Source: Cupriavidus basilensis (lineage in GTDB: Bacteria > Pseudomonadota > Gammaproteobacteria > Burkholderiales > Burkholderiaceae). From it: 64,000 nucleotides of DNA. The position numbers and the translations under genes were made by a program. The notes beneath the pieces were generated by a model. That model made no database searches, was not told where the DNA came from, and saw only the letters and a list, made by a program, of their open reading frames with translations. The stretch is taken from assembly GCF_000876015.1 (NCBI RefSeq), contig NZ_BBQM01000011.1:62001-126000 (forward strand). Reading direction: 5' to 3'. Shown here piece by piece: positions 35,874-44,744 of this stretch (within the stretch, counting starts at the first letter, position 1; each line of letters begins with the position of its first letter).

Positions 35874-36791
35874 TCAGAGGTCGGTGCGCAGCTTCCACAG
35901 CTCGGGGAACAGCACCACGTCGAGCATCTTGCGCAGGTAGCTCACGCCCTCGGTGCCGCCGGTGCCGCGCTTGAAGCCGATCACGCGCTCCACCGTGGTG
36001 ACATGGCGGAAGCGCCATTGGCGGAACGCATCTTCCAGGTCGACGAACTTCTCGCCCAGCTCGTACAGTTCCCAGTGCGCGCCGGGCTGGCGGTAGACCT
36101 CCAGCCACGCCGCCTCCACCGAGGCGTTCTCGCCGGCCGGGCGGGTCCAGTCGCGCTCGATGCAGCCCGCGTCGATGGCGAAGCCGCGCCGCGCCATCAG
36201 GCGGATCGCCTCGTCGTACAGCGACGGCGTGCGCAGCGCCGCCTCCACCAGCGCGAGGTGCTCGGGCCGGTGCGCATGCGGGCGCAGCATGGCGGCGTTC
36301 TTGTTGCCGAGGATGAACTCGATCTCGCGGTACTGGTAGGACTGGAAACCCGACGACATGCCGAGATACGGGCGCATCGCCGAGTATTCCGGCGGCGTCA
36401 TGGTGGCCAGCACGTTCCACGCCTGCACCAGCTGCTCCATGATGCGCGACACGCGCGTGAGCATCTTGAAGGCCGGCGGCAACTGGTCGGTGCGCACGCA
36501 CTCGCGCGCCGCGCGCAGCTCGTGCAGCGCCAGCTTCATCCACAGCTCGCTGGTCTGGTGCTGCACGATGAACAGCATCTCGTTGTGCTCGGGCGAGAGC
36601 GGATGCTGGGCGGTGAGGATCTGGTCCAGCGCCAGGTAGTCGCCGTAGCTCATGTCCCCGGCGAAGTCCATCTGCGCATCGTGCCAGGCGGCCTCGCCGC
36701 CCGCCGCCGCGGCATTCGTGGCGTTCGTGGCGTTGGCGGCGTTCGTGGCATCGCCAGGCCCCGACATCGGGCATCCCTTGTTGGCGCTCAT
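35874..36791 (-). CDS. kynA: Tryptophan 2,3-dioxygenase
   Basis: A haem dioxygenase that converts L-tryptophan to N-formylkynurenine. The core from [18 protein letters not shown] onward matches the family: [17 protein letters not shown] carries the active-site His and [21 protein letters not shown] (in part [13 protein letters not shown]) the haem-ligand His. 305 residues. The N-terminal 32 are a low-complexity Asn/Ala/Thr stretch made by 9-bp-type repeats (about 36700-36750). Last gene of kynBUA, 13 bp after kynU, with a strong GAGGAGGAG ribosome site. Confidence 0.96.
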   Translation of the reverse strand: MSANKGCPMSGPGDATNAANATNATNAAAAGGEAAWHDAQMDFAGDMSYGDYLALDQILTAQHPLSPEHNEMLFIVQHQTSELWMKLALHELRAARECVRTDQLPPAFKMLTRVSRIMEQLVQAWNVLATMTPPEYSAMRPYLGMSSGFQSYQYREIEFILGNKNAAMLRPHAHRPEHLALVEAALRTPSLYDEAIRLMARRGFAIDAGCIERDWTRPAGENASVEAAWLEVYRQPGAHWELYELGEKFVDLEDAFRQWRFRHVTTVERVIGFKRGTGGTEGVSYLRKMLDVVLFPELWKLRTDL

Positions 36792-36804
36792 GTCGCTCTC
36801 CTCC

Positions 36805-38061
36805 TCAAGTCACCAGGCCGCGCGCCTGGTGACGGGCTTCCTTGTAGCTGCCGCTGTCGAGCACGTCGCGCAGCACCTCCACCGCGTCCCACACGTCGGC
36901 GAAGCCGATGTACAGCGGCGTGAAGCCGAAGCGCGCGATGCGCGGCTCGCGGTAGTCGCCGATCACGCCGCGCTCGATCAGCGCCTGCACCAGCGCGAAG
37001 CCGTCGGGATGGGCGAAGCTGACGTGGCTGCCGCGGCGCGCGTGCGCGCGCGGCGTGGCCAGCTCGAGCGGATGGTGGCCGCAGCGCTGCTCGACCAGCG
37101 CGATGAACAGGTCGGTCAGCAGCAGCGACTTGGCGCGCAGCGCCTGCATGTCGGTCCGGGCGAAGAGATCCAGGCCACATTCGACCATCGCCAGCGAAGT
37201 CACCGGCTGGGTGCCGCACAGAAAGCGGCCCACGCCCGCGCGCGGGCGGTAGCCCGGCTCCATCGCGAACGGCGCGGCGTGGCCCCACCAGCCCGACAGC
37301 GGCTGCCAGAACGCATCGCGCAGCGCCGGCGCGACCCACAGGAAGGCCGGCGAGCCGGGGCCGCCGTTGAGGTATTTGTAGGTGCAGCCCACCGCGTAGT
37401 CCGCGCCCGACGCCGTCAGCGTCACCGGCACCGCGCCGGCCGAATGGGCCAGGTCCCACACCGTGAGCGCGCCGCGCGCGTGCGCCATCGCGGTCACGGC
37501 GGCCATGTCCAGCATCTCGCCGCTCTTGTAGTTCACGTGGGTCAGCATCAGCACCGCGGTGTCGGCGCCGACCGCGGCGTCGATCTCCTGCGGCGCGTCG
37601 ACCAGGCGCAGCGAATAGCCTTGCTGCAGCAGGTCGGCCAGGCCCTGCGCGATGTACAGATCGGTGGGGAAGTTGCTGGCTTCCGAGACGATGACCTTGC
37701 GCCGCGGGTCGCGCGCCTGCTGCACGCGCAGCGCCGCGGCCAGGACCTTGAACAGGTTGATCGAGGTGGTGTCCGTCACCACCACTTCGTCTTCGCCGGC
37801 GCCGATCAGCGGCGCGAGCTTGTTGCCCAGGCGCTGCGGCAGGTCGAACCAGCCGGCGGTGTTCCAGCTGCGGATCAGGCCATGCCCCCATTCCTCGCTC
37901 ACCACCTCGGCGGCACGCGCGGCGGCGCTGCGCGGGCGCGCGCCCAGCGAGTTGCCGTCGAGATAGATCACGCCTTCGGGCAGCGCGAACTGGTCGCGCA
38001 GCGGGCGCAGCGGGTCCTGCCGGTCGAGTGCGAGGCATTGCTCGCGGCTTGGTGCGGTCAT
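36805..38061 (-). CDS. kynU: Kynureninase
   Basis: A PLP enzyme that cleaves kynurenine to anthranilate and alanine. 418 residues, the usual length. It shows [11 protein letters not shown] at the N-terminus, [13 protein letters not shown] with the PLP-binding Asp203, and the Schiff-base Lys229 in [12 protein letters not shown]. It lies 42 bp downstream of kynB. GGAAGCTCC precedes the ATG. With KynA and KynB it completes tryptophan to anthranilate. Confidence 0.96.
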   Translation of the reverse strand: MTAPSREQCLALDRQDPLRPLRDQFALPEGVIYLDGNSLGARPRSAAARAAEVVSEEWGHGLIRSWNTAGWFDLPQRLGNKLAPLIGAGEDEVVVTDTTSINLFKVLAAALRVQQARDPRRKVIVSEASNFPTDLYIAQGLADLLQQGYSLRLVDAPQEIDAAVGADTAVLMLTHVNYKSGEMLDMAAVTAMAHARGALTVWDLAHSAGAVPVTLTASGADYAVGCTYKYLNGGPGSPAFLWVAPALRDAFWQPLSGWWGHAAPFAMEPGYRPRAGVGRFLCGTQPVTSLAMVECGLDLFARTDMQALRAKSLLLTDLFIALVEQRCGHHPLELATPRAHARRGSHVSFAHPDGFALVQALIERGVIGDYREPRIARFGFTPLYIGFADVWDAVEVLRDVLDSGSYKEARHQARGLVT

Positions 38062-38103
38062 GGGAGCTTCCTGGAGAAAAAACGGATTCGGTGGGCCTGC
38101 GCG

Positions 38104-38766
38104 TCAGGCCAGGCTGCGCAGCACGGCGCGCACCGGGCTGGCGTCGAGCCCGGCCAGGCGCAGCGGCAGCGCGATCAGTTCGTAGTCGCCGGCGGCGACG
38201 GCGTCGAGCACCAGCCCTTCGAGGATGGCCAGCCGGTGCCGGCGCACCATGCGGTGCGCCTCCATCGTCTTGGATTCCTGCGGGTCCAGCGAGGGCGTGT
38301 CGATGCCGACCAGCATCACGCCGTGGGCGGCCAGCAGCGCGATGGTCGCGGGCGCCACCGCGCAGAACGCCGGGTCCCACCGCGCCAGCGGCGCGGCCTG
38401 GTAGGTGCGCAGCAGCACGCGCGGCGGCGTGCCGGCCAGCGCGTGTTCGACGTGGCGCGGCTCGACCAGCGGCGCGGCGCCCAGGCAATGGATCACGCGG
38501 CACGGGCCGAGGTAGGGCGCGAGGTCGACCGCGCCGATGGGCGCGCCGTCGGCGGCGTAGTGCAGCGGCGCGTCGGCATGCGCGCCGGTGTGCGGCGACA
38601 ACGTGATGCGGCCCACGTTGACCGGGCAGTGCGCGTCCATCTGCCACGCGCGCTCCTGCCGGAACGGCGTGTCGCCGGGCCACACGGGGGTGTCGGGCGA
38701 CAGCGGCGGGCTGATGTCCCAGAGCTGGCGCTCGGGCGTGGCGGTGGCGGCGGGGCGGTTCGTCAT
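38104..38766 (-). CDS. kynB: Kynurenine formamidase
   Basis: A metal-dependent cyclase-family hydrolase that converts N-formylkynurenine to kynurenine. 220 residues with the family motif [14 protein letters not shown] (His59, His63, Asp65), the usual [17 protein letters not shown] start and [15 protein letters not shown]. First gene of kynBUA, divergent from kynR; the 171 bp between them hold two inverted repeats. The order kynB-kynU-kynA is typical of beta-proteobacteria. Confidence 0.95.
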   Translation of the reverse strand: MTNRPAATATPERQLWDISPPLSPDTPVWPGDTPFRQERAWQMDAHCPVNVGRITLSPHTGAHADAPLHYAADGAPIGAVDLAPYLGPCRVIHCLGAAPLVEPRHVEHALAGTPPRVLLRTYQAAPLARWDPAFCAVAPATIALLAAHGVMLVGIDTPSLDPQESKTMEAHRMVRRHRLAILEGLVLDAVAAGDYELIALPLRLAGLDASPVRAVLRSLA

Positions 38767-38850
38767 TGGCGGGGCGGGCGAGTGGCGCCGGGGTCCGGCG
38801 TTCCTTGGCTCGGCGAGGAGCGGATGACGGCATGATAGTCAATATCCCAG

Positions 38851-38879
38851 GCAAGAGGCTTGCTAAATACCCCGGGTAT
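38851..38879. promoter_or_regulatory. Palindromes in the kynB-kynR intergenic region (candidate KynR sites)
   Basis: ATACCCCGGGTAT (38867-38879) is a palindrome about a central C, and GCAAG-AGG-CTTGC (38851-38863) is a second inverted repeat 3 bp away. Lrp-type regulators bind sites of about 15 bp in phased arrays, so both fit KynR. No consensus promoter is obvious nearby. Confidence 0.5.
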
Positions 38880-38937
38880 CGACCTCGGATTCGCATAGAA
38901 TTTCACCGAATACGAGAATGTGGAAAGAATCTGCGAA

Positions 38938-39420
38938 ATGAACCTGGACCCTACCGATCTGCGCATCCTGGCCTGCCTCCAGGAGAACGGGCGCATCAGC
39001 AACCAGGACCTGGCCGACCGCGTGGCGCTGTCGCCGTCGGCGTGCCTGCGCCGCGTGCGGCTGCTGGAGGAAAGCGGCGTGATCGGCGGCTACCGCGCGT
39101 GGTTCGACGCCGAGCAGCTCGGGCTGGAGATCGAGGCCATCGTGCAGGTGTCGATGCGGCACGACGTGGAGGGCTGGCACGATACCTTCAACGCGGCGGT
39201 GCAGGCGTGGCCCGAGGTGGTGTCGGCCTACATCATCACCGGCGACAGCAACTACATCCTCAAGGTGCAGGCGCGCAACCTCAAGCACTACTCGGATTTC
39301 ATCGTCAACCGGCTGTACCGCACGCCGGGCGTGATGGACATCCGCTCCAACATCGTGCTGCAGAAGATCAAGACCGACGGTTCGCCGCTGGCGGTGATCA
39401 AGGGCGCGCCGGGCGCTTGA
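38938..39420 (+). CDS. kynR: Lrp/AsnC-family regulator of kynurenine genes
   Basis: A 160-residue Lrp-type regulator: helix-turn-helix (DLRILACLQENGRISNQDL, LSPSACLRRVRLLEE) and the C-terminal RAM ligand-binding domain (EVVSAYIITGDSNYILKV). Divergent from kynBUA; in Pseudomonas aeruginosa KynR activates kyn genes in response to kynurenine, and the same is inferred here. I chose ATG 38938 with GGAAAG upstream; a GTG at 38920 would add six residues. Its 3' end overlaps the convergent MarR gene by 23 bp. Confidence 0.9.
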   Translation: MNLDPTDLRILACLQENGRISNQDLADRVALSPSACLRRVRLLEESGVIGGYRAWFDAEQLGLEIEAIVQVSMRHDVEGWHDTFNAAVQAWPEVVSAYIITGDSNYILKVQARNLKHYSDFIVNRLYRTPGVMDIRSNIVLQKIKTDGSPLAVIKGAPGA

Positions 39421-39937
39421 GCGTTGCCTGCGCGCCGCGTGCGCGTTGTCTGGGCGCCGCCTCGCGCGGCGCGTGCAGCGCGATCAGGCGGCGCAGCGCG
39501 TCCTTGAGCTGGTCGGCCTGCGCCGGGCCGAAATCGTCGAGCATCCGGCGCTCGTGCCGCGCCGCCTGCGCGAGCAGGGCGCGCGCGCAGGCCCGGCCGC
39601 GCGCGGTGATGGAAACCAGCGCGTGGCGGCGGTCGCGCGCGCCGTTGCGGCGCGCGACCAGCCCGCCGGCCTCCATGCGGCCGATCAGCTTGGTCAGGGT
39701 GGGCTGCTTGGCGAGGGTGAGATCGGCCAGCGCGCCGATGGTGCATTCGGGCCGGTCGGCCAGCGCGGCCAGCACGCGCCATGCGGGGATCGAGAGGCCG
39801 GCGGCCTCCACCTGCCGGTGGAACTCGTCCGCCATCAGGTGGCTCGCGCGCGCCAGCAGGTAGGGCAGGTAGCCGTCGACGAAGGCGCCCGCCGGCGGTG
39901 GCGGCGGTGGCGGCGGAGATGGCTGCGGTTGCGTCAT
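39398..39937 (-). CDS. MarR-family transcriptional regulator
   Basis: A 179-residue regulator. After a run of eight prolines near the N-terminus come helices and the winged HTH: LSIPAWRVLAALADRP, IGALADLTLAKQPTLTKLIGRME in part, and the wing RRNGARDRRHALVSITARG. The C-terminus is basic. It follows a flavin reductase gene by 17 bp and is probably co-transcribed, so regulation of that gene is plausible. The polyproline tract is encoded by GGC/CGG-type repeats near 39895-39920. The ligand is unknown. Confidence 0.85.
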   Translation of the reverse strand: MTQPQPSPPPPPPPPAGAFVDGYLPYLLARASHLMADEFHRQVEAAGLSIPAWRVLAALADRPECTIGALADLTLAKQPTLTKLIGRMEAGGLVARRNGARDRRHALVSITARGRACARALLAQAARHERRMLDDFGPAQADQLKDALRRLIALHAPREAAPRQRARGAQATLKRPARP

Positions 39938-39954
39938 GGCGCGCGCCCGGCGCC

Positions 39955-40509
39955 TCAGTCGGCGAGCGGGCGGGTGGTGCCGAAACGGCCGTCGTGGAAC
40001 ACCAGCGGGCCGCCGGCGAGGCCGTGCACGCCGCAGCGCTCGACCTCGCCCACGAAGATCACGTGGTCGCCTTCGTCGTAGCGGCTGCGGTTGTGGCATT
40101 CGAACCAGGCCAGCGCATCGGCCAGGATCGGCAGGCCGGTCTCGGACAGGCGGTAGTCCACGCCGGCGAAGCGGTCGCCCTTGAGCGTGGCGAAGCGCTG
40201 GCACAGGTCCAGCTGCGAGTCCGACAGCACATTGATGATGTAGTGCGAGCCGTCGCGGAACATCGGCAGGCTGTTGGCGCGCGTGGCCATGCTCCACAGC
40301 ACCAGCGGCGGATCGAGCGAGACCGAGTTGAACGAACTGGCGGTGATGCCGACGAACGGCGCGCCCGGCGGCGAGCCGGGGCCCGCGCGCGTGGTGATGA
40401 CCGTCACGCCGGTGGCGAACTGGGACAGCGTGCGCCGGAAGTGCAGCGTGTCGAAATCGGGAGAGGCAGCCTTGCCGACGGTGCGCGGCGTGGCTTCAGG
40501 CATGCCCAT
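39955..40509 (-). CDS. Flavin reductase-like (FMN-binding split-barrel) protein
   Basis: About 184 residues of the HpaC-type flavin reductase fold: FRRTLSQFATGVTVITTR at the start, PFVGITASSFNSVSLDPPLVLW, INVLSDSQLDLCQRFA and WFECHNRSRYDEGDHVIFVGEV. Such proteins supply reduced FMN or FAD to two-component oxygenases; no oxygenase gene is in the window. GTGGAG eight bases before the ATG at 40509 favours that start over the ATG at 40533, which lies inside a palindrome. Confidence 0.85.
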   Translation of the reverse strand: MGMPEATPRTVGKAASPDFDTLHFRRTLSQFATGVTVITTRAGPGSPPGAPFVGITASSFNSVSLDPPLVLWSMATRANSLPMFRDGSHYIINVLSDSQLDLCQRFATLKGDRFAGVDYRLSETGLPILADALAWFECHNRSRYDEGDHVIFVGEVERCGVHGLAGGPLVFHDGRFGTTRPLAD

Positions 40510-40907
40510 AGCGCGGGCTCCACTTGAATCCATGAAATTTCATATATTATTTGCGCCGGCGACGAGAAGCACAAGTACAAGCTAAGGCGTCCGGCGCGGC
40601 GCATCGGTGGGCTGGCGCACCAAGGCGGCGGCGTGCCCCCGGACCCGGCGCCCTGCCGGCCGGACAGGCCGTGGGGATTGTAGCGGAGTCCCAATCCCGA
40701 CCCGCCAGTGTGGCGTTGTCCGGGCCGGCGCCGCTGCCTAGCCGGGAACACGGACACATGACGGGAAACGCATGACCGCGGCCACGCTCCGCATGCGTCC
40801 CGGCGGGGACGGCCTGCCGCCATGCCGCCGCGGGCGCGCCGGGGCGGCATGAGATGCGCCGAACGAGTATGCTAGTTGAATCCACCGTCGGAGCCGGAGA
40901 GAACAAG
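40510..40907. other. Divergent intergenic region, flavin reductase to msrA
   Basis: The 398 bp contain the perfect 12-bp palindrome ATGAAATTTCAT (40532-40543) beside an AT-rich TATATTATTT tract, a likely promoter and MarR-type operator for the flavin reductase gene on the minus strand. The remainder, to msrA, is GC-rich and shows no gene or site I can support. Confidence 0.55.
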
Positions 40908-41462
40908 ATGGAAAAAGAGTTGGAAAGCGAGCGCGAGGTCGCCACCCTGGGCGGCGGCTGCTTCTGGTGTCTGGAAGCGGTCTACCAGCAGGTCAGGGGC
41001 GTGCGGGCGGTGGAATCGGGCTATACCGGCGGCCACGTGAACCATCCGACTTACGAGCAGGTCTGCGACGGCGACACCGGCCACGCCGAAGTGGTGCGCG
41101 TGACGTTCGACCCCTCGGTGATCAAGTACCGCGAGATCCTGGAGATCTTCTTCGCCATCCACGACCCGACCACGCTCAACCGGCAGGGCAACGACGTCGG
41201 CCCGCAGTACCGCTCGGTGATCTTCACCCATTCGGAGCCGCAGCGCGCGACGGCCGAGTACGTGATGCGCGAAGTGACCGCGCAAAAGCTGTATGACGCC
41301 CCGCTGGTGACGCAGATCGAGCCGGGCCAGCCGTACTGGCGCGCCGAGGAAGGCCACCAGAACTACTACCAGACCCATCCGACCCAGGGCTATTGCTCGT
41401 TCGTGATCTCGCCCAAGCTGGCCAAGTTCCGGCAGAAGTTCGCGCACCTGCTGGTGCGCTGA
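40908..41462 (+). CDS. msrA: Peptide-methionine (S)-S-oxide reductase
   Basis: Repairs methionine-S-sulfoxide in proteins. 184 residues, with the catalytic Cys18 in GGGCFWCLEAV, SGYTGG, GHAEVVRVTFDP, and the C-terminal GQPYWRAEEGHQNYY with the substrate-binding aromatic residues. No signal peptide, so cytosolic. GGAG occurs upstream of the ATG at 40908. It is a lone msrA; msrB is not present in the window. Confidence 0.96.
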   Translation: MEKELESEREVATLGGGCFWCLEAVYQQVRGVRAVESGYTGGHVNHPTYEQVCDGDTGHAEVVRVTFDPSVIKYREILEIFFAIHDPTTLNRQGNDVGPQYRSVIFTHSEPQRATAEYVMREVTAQKLYDAPLVTQIEPGQPYWRAEEGHQNYYQTHPTQGYCSFVISPKLAKFRQKFAHLLVR

Positions 41463-41475
41463 TCCGCCGGCGCGC

Positions 41476-42519
41476 TCAGTCGCGCGCCAGCCGCTCGGCG
41501 ATGGCCTCGGCCAGCCGCACGCAGCTCAGCGGCGCGCAGCCCTCGGCCTTGTTGCTCACGATCACGTAGGCGGGCTGGCCCGCGCGCAGCGTGCGGACCA
41601 CCTGTTCGGCGATCACCGCGCGCGTGTGCGGGTCCTCGTCCAGCAGTCGGTCGAACGGCGCGTAGCGCGATTCGGCCTGCTCGTAGGCGAAGCCCGCATG
41701 CAGCATCCAGCGCAGCACCAGCGGCCCCGGCATGCCTTCGTCCATCAGTGCCTGCGCCGGCAACTGGCGCTCGGCCGGCGGCATGCGCTCGCGCGCCGAC
41801 AGGCAGAAGCGCACGCCATGCGCGCGCAGCAGCTTGATGAAGCGCGGCGTGAGCAGGGATGCGTCGCGCAGCTCCACCGCGTAGCACGCATGCGGATTGG
41901 CGCCGGCATCGAGCGCGGGCAGCGCGCCGAGGAAGGCGTCGAGCCGCGCCAGGAAGCCGGCGCCGTCCGCGGCCATCGCGCCCAGCGGCGAAAGCTGGAA
42001 CAGCAGCGGGCCGCATTTCTCGCCGAGCCCCGCGGTGGCCGGGCCGATGAAGTCGCGCGCGGCGATCTCCGCGTTCAGGAAGCTGGCGTTGGCCAGCCGG
42101 CCCGCGCCCTCGGCGGTGCGCAGCCACGGATCGCAGATGCTGGCGGGCGCCTTGGTCAGGAAGCGGAAATGCGCGGGCACCTGGGCCGCGTAGGCAACGT
42201 AGTCGGCCAGCGGGATCGGCGCGTAGAAGCCGCGGTCGATGCCGGCTGCGCGCAGCAGCGGATGCTGCGAATAGGCGGCCAGGCCCTTGCGCGAGAGCAG
42301 GCTGTCGCTGTATTCGCCCTGGTAGACCAGGCCGTTCCAGCCGCCGTAGGACCACGACGAGGTACCGAGATGCAGGCCGGCGGGAAGGCGTTCGGCCAGC
42401 GCGAGGAGGGCGGGATCGGGCGGCGGCGCCTGCACGCTTTTTCCGCGTGCGGGGCGCGCCGCCGGCGCGGCGGCCGGCACGGGTGTTTCCGGCAGGCCGC
42501 CGAACAGGTCTTCAGTCAA
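41476..42519 (-). CDS. DUF72 (YecE-like) family protein
   Basis: A 347-residue TIM-barrel-like DUF72 protein, recognised by LHLGTSSWSYGGW, FYAPIPLADYVAYAAQVPAHFRFLTKAP and CYAVELRDASLL. The biochemical role of DUF72 is not established. It follows cfa by 8 bp on the same strand and so shares its transcript. The first 40 residues are Pro/Ala-rich and low-complexity. Confidence 0.85.
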   Translation of the reverse strand: MTEDLFGGLPETPVPAAAPAARPARGKSVQAPPPDPALLALAERLPAGLHLGTSSWSYGGWNGLVYQGEYSDSLLSRKGLAAYSQHPLLRAAGIDRGFYAPIPLADYVAYAAQVPAHFRFLTKAPASICDPWLRTAEGAGRLANASFLNAEIAARDFIGPATAGLGEKCGPLLFQLSPLGAMAADGAGFLARLDAFLGALPALDAGANPHACYAVELRDASLLTPRFIKLLRAHGVRFCLSARERMPPAERQLPAQALMDEGMPGPLVLRWMLHAGFAYEQAESRYAPFDRLLDEDPHTRAVIAEQVVRTLRAGQPAYVIVSNKAEGCAPLSCVRLAEAIAERLARD

Positions 42520-42527
42520 GCGGGTTT

Positions 42528-43760
42528 TCAGTCCAGCGGTTTGTCGTAGATGTAGCGGCGCGACCAGGGCAGGCTCTGCGAGGGCAGGCCGGCCTTGTGG
42601 CAGACCACCTGGTAGATCGACATCTGGTCGGTATCGAAGGCGTGCGCGCAGCCCGCCAGGTAGACGCGCCAGATGCGGTATTTCTTCTCGCCCACCATCG
42701 CGCGGATGGTATCACCCTGCGCCTCGAAGTTGTCCGCCCAGTGGTGCAGCGTGCGGTTGTAGTGGTTGCGCATCAGCTCCACGTCGGTGGCTTCCAGGCC
42801 GCCGCGCTGGAGCGTGTTGAGCACCATGCCGATGTGCGGCAGCTCGCCCTGCGGGAACACGTAGCGGTCCATGAATTCGGAGCCGTCCATCGGCGTGGCG
42901 CCGCTCTCGGGATCGGGCGAGGTGATGCCGTGGTTCATGGCGAAGCCGTCGTCGGCCAGCAGCTCGCGCATGCGCTTGAAGTAGCCGGGCAGGTTGTCCT
43001 TGCCGACGTGCTCGAACATGCCGACGCTGGTGATGCGGTCGAACGTGCCGGCGGTGTCGCGGTAGTCCTGCAGGCGGATCTCGATGCGGTCCGACAAGCC
43101 CGCCTGCCTGACGCGCTCGGTGGCCAGGTCGAACTGGTTCTGCGACAGCGTGATGCCCACGCAGCGCGCGCCGAACTTCTGCGCCGCGCGCAGCACCAGC
43201 GCGCCCCAGCCGCAGCCGATGTCGAGCAGGGTCTGGCCGGGCTGCAGGCGGATCTTGGTCAGGATGTGGTCGATCTTCTTGCGCTGCGCGGTGGCGAGGT
43301 CCTCGTCGCCGTTTTCGAAGTAGGCGCAGGAATAGACCATCGCCGGATCGAGCCAGAGCGCGTAGAACGCGTTGGAGACGTCGTAGTGGTACTGGATCGA
43401 GGCCTTGTCGGCGGCCTTGGTGTGGGCGAAGTGCTGCGCCACGCGGGCCAGCGCGCCGCCGGCCTGCGCGCTGGCGGCGGCGGAGAAGCGGTAGGCCACG
43501 GCGATGATGTCGCTGAGCTTGCCGTCCAGGTCGATCTTCTCCTGCACGTAGGCTTCGCCGAGGTTGTCGAGGCTCGGCGTGAGCAGCAGCGGCAGCGCGC
43601 CCGCCTCGCGGACCGTCAGCGTGACCGCGGGCTGCTCGAAACGGCCGAGCGGATACTCGTTGCCGTTCCATAATCGCAGCTTGACCGGGAGGTTGGCTCG
43701 CTCGCGCAGATCGGCGATCCAGTGATCCAGTTGCTTGTCCAGTGCTTGCTTGAAAAACAT
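42528..43760 (-). CDS. cfa: Cyclopropane-fatty-acyl-phospholipid synthase
   Basis: Transfers a methylene group from S-adenosylmethionine to unsaturated acyl chains of membrane phospholipids. 410 residues, with the SAM-binding TLLDIGCGWGALVLRA, FDRITSVGMFEHVG and CFA-specific SIQYHYDVSNAFYALWLDPAMVYSCAYF (in part YHYDVSNAFYALWLD). GGGAGG sets the start at 43760. The upstream region lacks a recognisable sigma-S feature I can support. Confidence 0.93.
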   Translation of the reverse strand: MFFKQALDKQLDHWIADLRERANLPVKLRLWNGNEYPLGRFEQPAVTLTVREAGALPLLLTPSLDNLGEAYVQEKIDLDGKLSDIIAVAYRFSAAASAQAGGALARVAQHFAHTKAADKASIQYHYDVSNAFYALWLDPAMVYSCAYFENGDEDLATAQRKKIDHILTKIRLQPGQTLLDIGCGWGALVLRAAQKFGARCVGITLSQNQFDLATERVRQAGLSDRIEIRLQDYRDTAGTFDRITSVGMFEHVGKDNLPGYFKRMRELLADDGFAMNHGITSPDPESGATPMDGSEFMDRYVFPQGELPHIGMVLNTLQRGGLEATDVELMRNHYNRTLHHWADNFEAQGDTIRAMVGEKKYRIWRVYLAGCAHAFDTDQMSIYQVVCHKAGLPSQSLPWSRRYIYDKPLD

Positions 43761-43974
43761 GCGGCCTCCCAAATTGGCGGTTGCGGCACACTCCTCGAAC
43801 CTCAGCAGCGGGCAGGCTGGGCCTGCACACGATGGCGTCTTCCTCGCGGAAGTGCCGATGACTCACTTTACGACAATTCCCAATTTTGTGCAGTGCGCGG
43901 CCCCGATGCGCGCGGGGCCGCGGCCGCCTGGCCGCCCGGACAATTCAGCCGCTATTCAGCCGCCGTTCAACGGC

Positions 43975-44613
43975 TCACGGCGACAGCCGCACGATCTGCC
44001 ACGCGCCGTCCGCCTGCAGCCGGTAGGCGATGCGGTCGTGCAGGCGCGACGGCCGGCCCTGCCAGAATTCGATGCGCGACGGCACCAGGCGATAGCCGCC
44101 CCAGTGGGCCGGCCGCGGCGGGTTGTCGCCGAACCTGGCACGGAAATCCGCCTCGCGCTGCTCCAGCACCGCGCGGTCCGCGACCTCGCGGCTCTGCTCC
44201 GACGCCCACGCGCCCAGGCGCGAGCCGAGCGGGCGCGAGGCGTAATAGGCATCGCTCTCGGCATCGCTGACCTTTTCCACGGTGCCTTCCACGCGCACCT
44301 GGCGCTCGAGCTGCACCCAGTGGAACAGCAGCGCCGCGCGCGGGTTGCCGGCCATGTCCAGGCCCTTGCGGCTTTCGTAGTTGGTGAAGAAGGTGAAGCC
44401 GCTGGCGTCCATGCCCTTGAGCAGCACGATGCGCGCGGACGGCTGGCCGTCGGTGTCGACGGTGGCCAGCGTCATCGCGTTGGGCTCGGGCAGCTTGGCA
44501 TGGATGGCTTCGTCGAACCAGCGCTGGAACTGGCTGATGGGATCGGTCGCCACGTCGGACTCGGAGAGCGAGCCGAGCACGTAGGTGCGGCGGAGGTCGG
44601 CAAGTTGGGTCAT
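43975..44613 (-). CDS. pdxH: Pyridoxamine 5'-phosphate oxidase
   Basis: An FMN enzyme that oxidises pyridoxine or pyridoxamine phosphate to PLP. 212 residues: [27 protein letters not shown], in part [17 protein letters not shown], then [34 protein letters not shown] and the C-terminal [20 protein letters not shown], all diagnostic. The full-length core is present. No gene in the same direction is close upstream. Confidence 0.96.
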   Translation of the reverse strand: MTQLADLRRTYVLGSLSESDVATDPISQFQRWFDEAIHAKLPEPNAMTLATVDTDGQPSARIVLLKGMDASGFTFFTNYESRKGLDMAGNPRAALLFHWVQLERQVRVEGTVEKVSDAESDAYYASRPLGSRLGAWASEQSREVADRAVLEQREADFRARFGDNPPRPAHWGGYRLVPSRIEFWQGRPSRLHDRIAYRLQADGAWQIVRLSP

Positions 44614-44643
44614 GTCGGATCAGGTATCAAGTCTGCGTGCCGC

Positions 44644-44663
44644 GCCGGGCAGGCCTGCCCGGC
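44644..44663. other. Perfect 20-bp GC palindrome between an MFS gene and pdxH
   Basis: Half-site GCCGGGCAGG and its exact complement. It can form a hairpin after the MFS gene on the minus strand but has no T-run. Function uncertain: RNA 3' stabiliser, weak terminator, or chance in a GC-rich genome. Confidence 0.4.
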
Positions 44664-44744
44664 ACCGGCGGCGCGCCTGATTCGAGTATAGCGAAAGCGC
44701 ACCCGGCCGCATTTGCGCACGCGCAAGCCCTCGCGTTGCCATCG

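Noticed and set aside
36700..36750. CRISPR-like or regulatory repeat
   Set aside because: The 9-bp-type repeats are in frame inside kynA and encode a low-complexity stretch; they lack spacers.
44644..44663. Intrinsic terminator at the 20-bp palindrome
   Set aside because: There is no T-run on either side, so termination is not supported; listed only as a palindrome.
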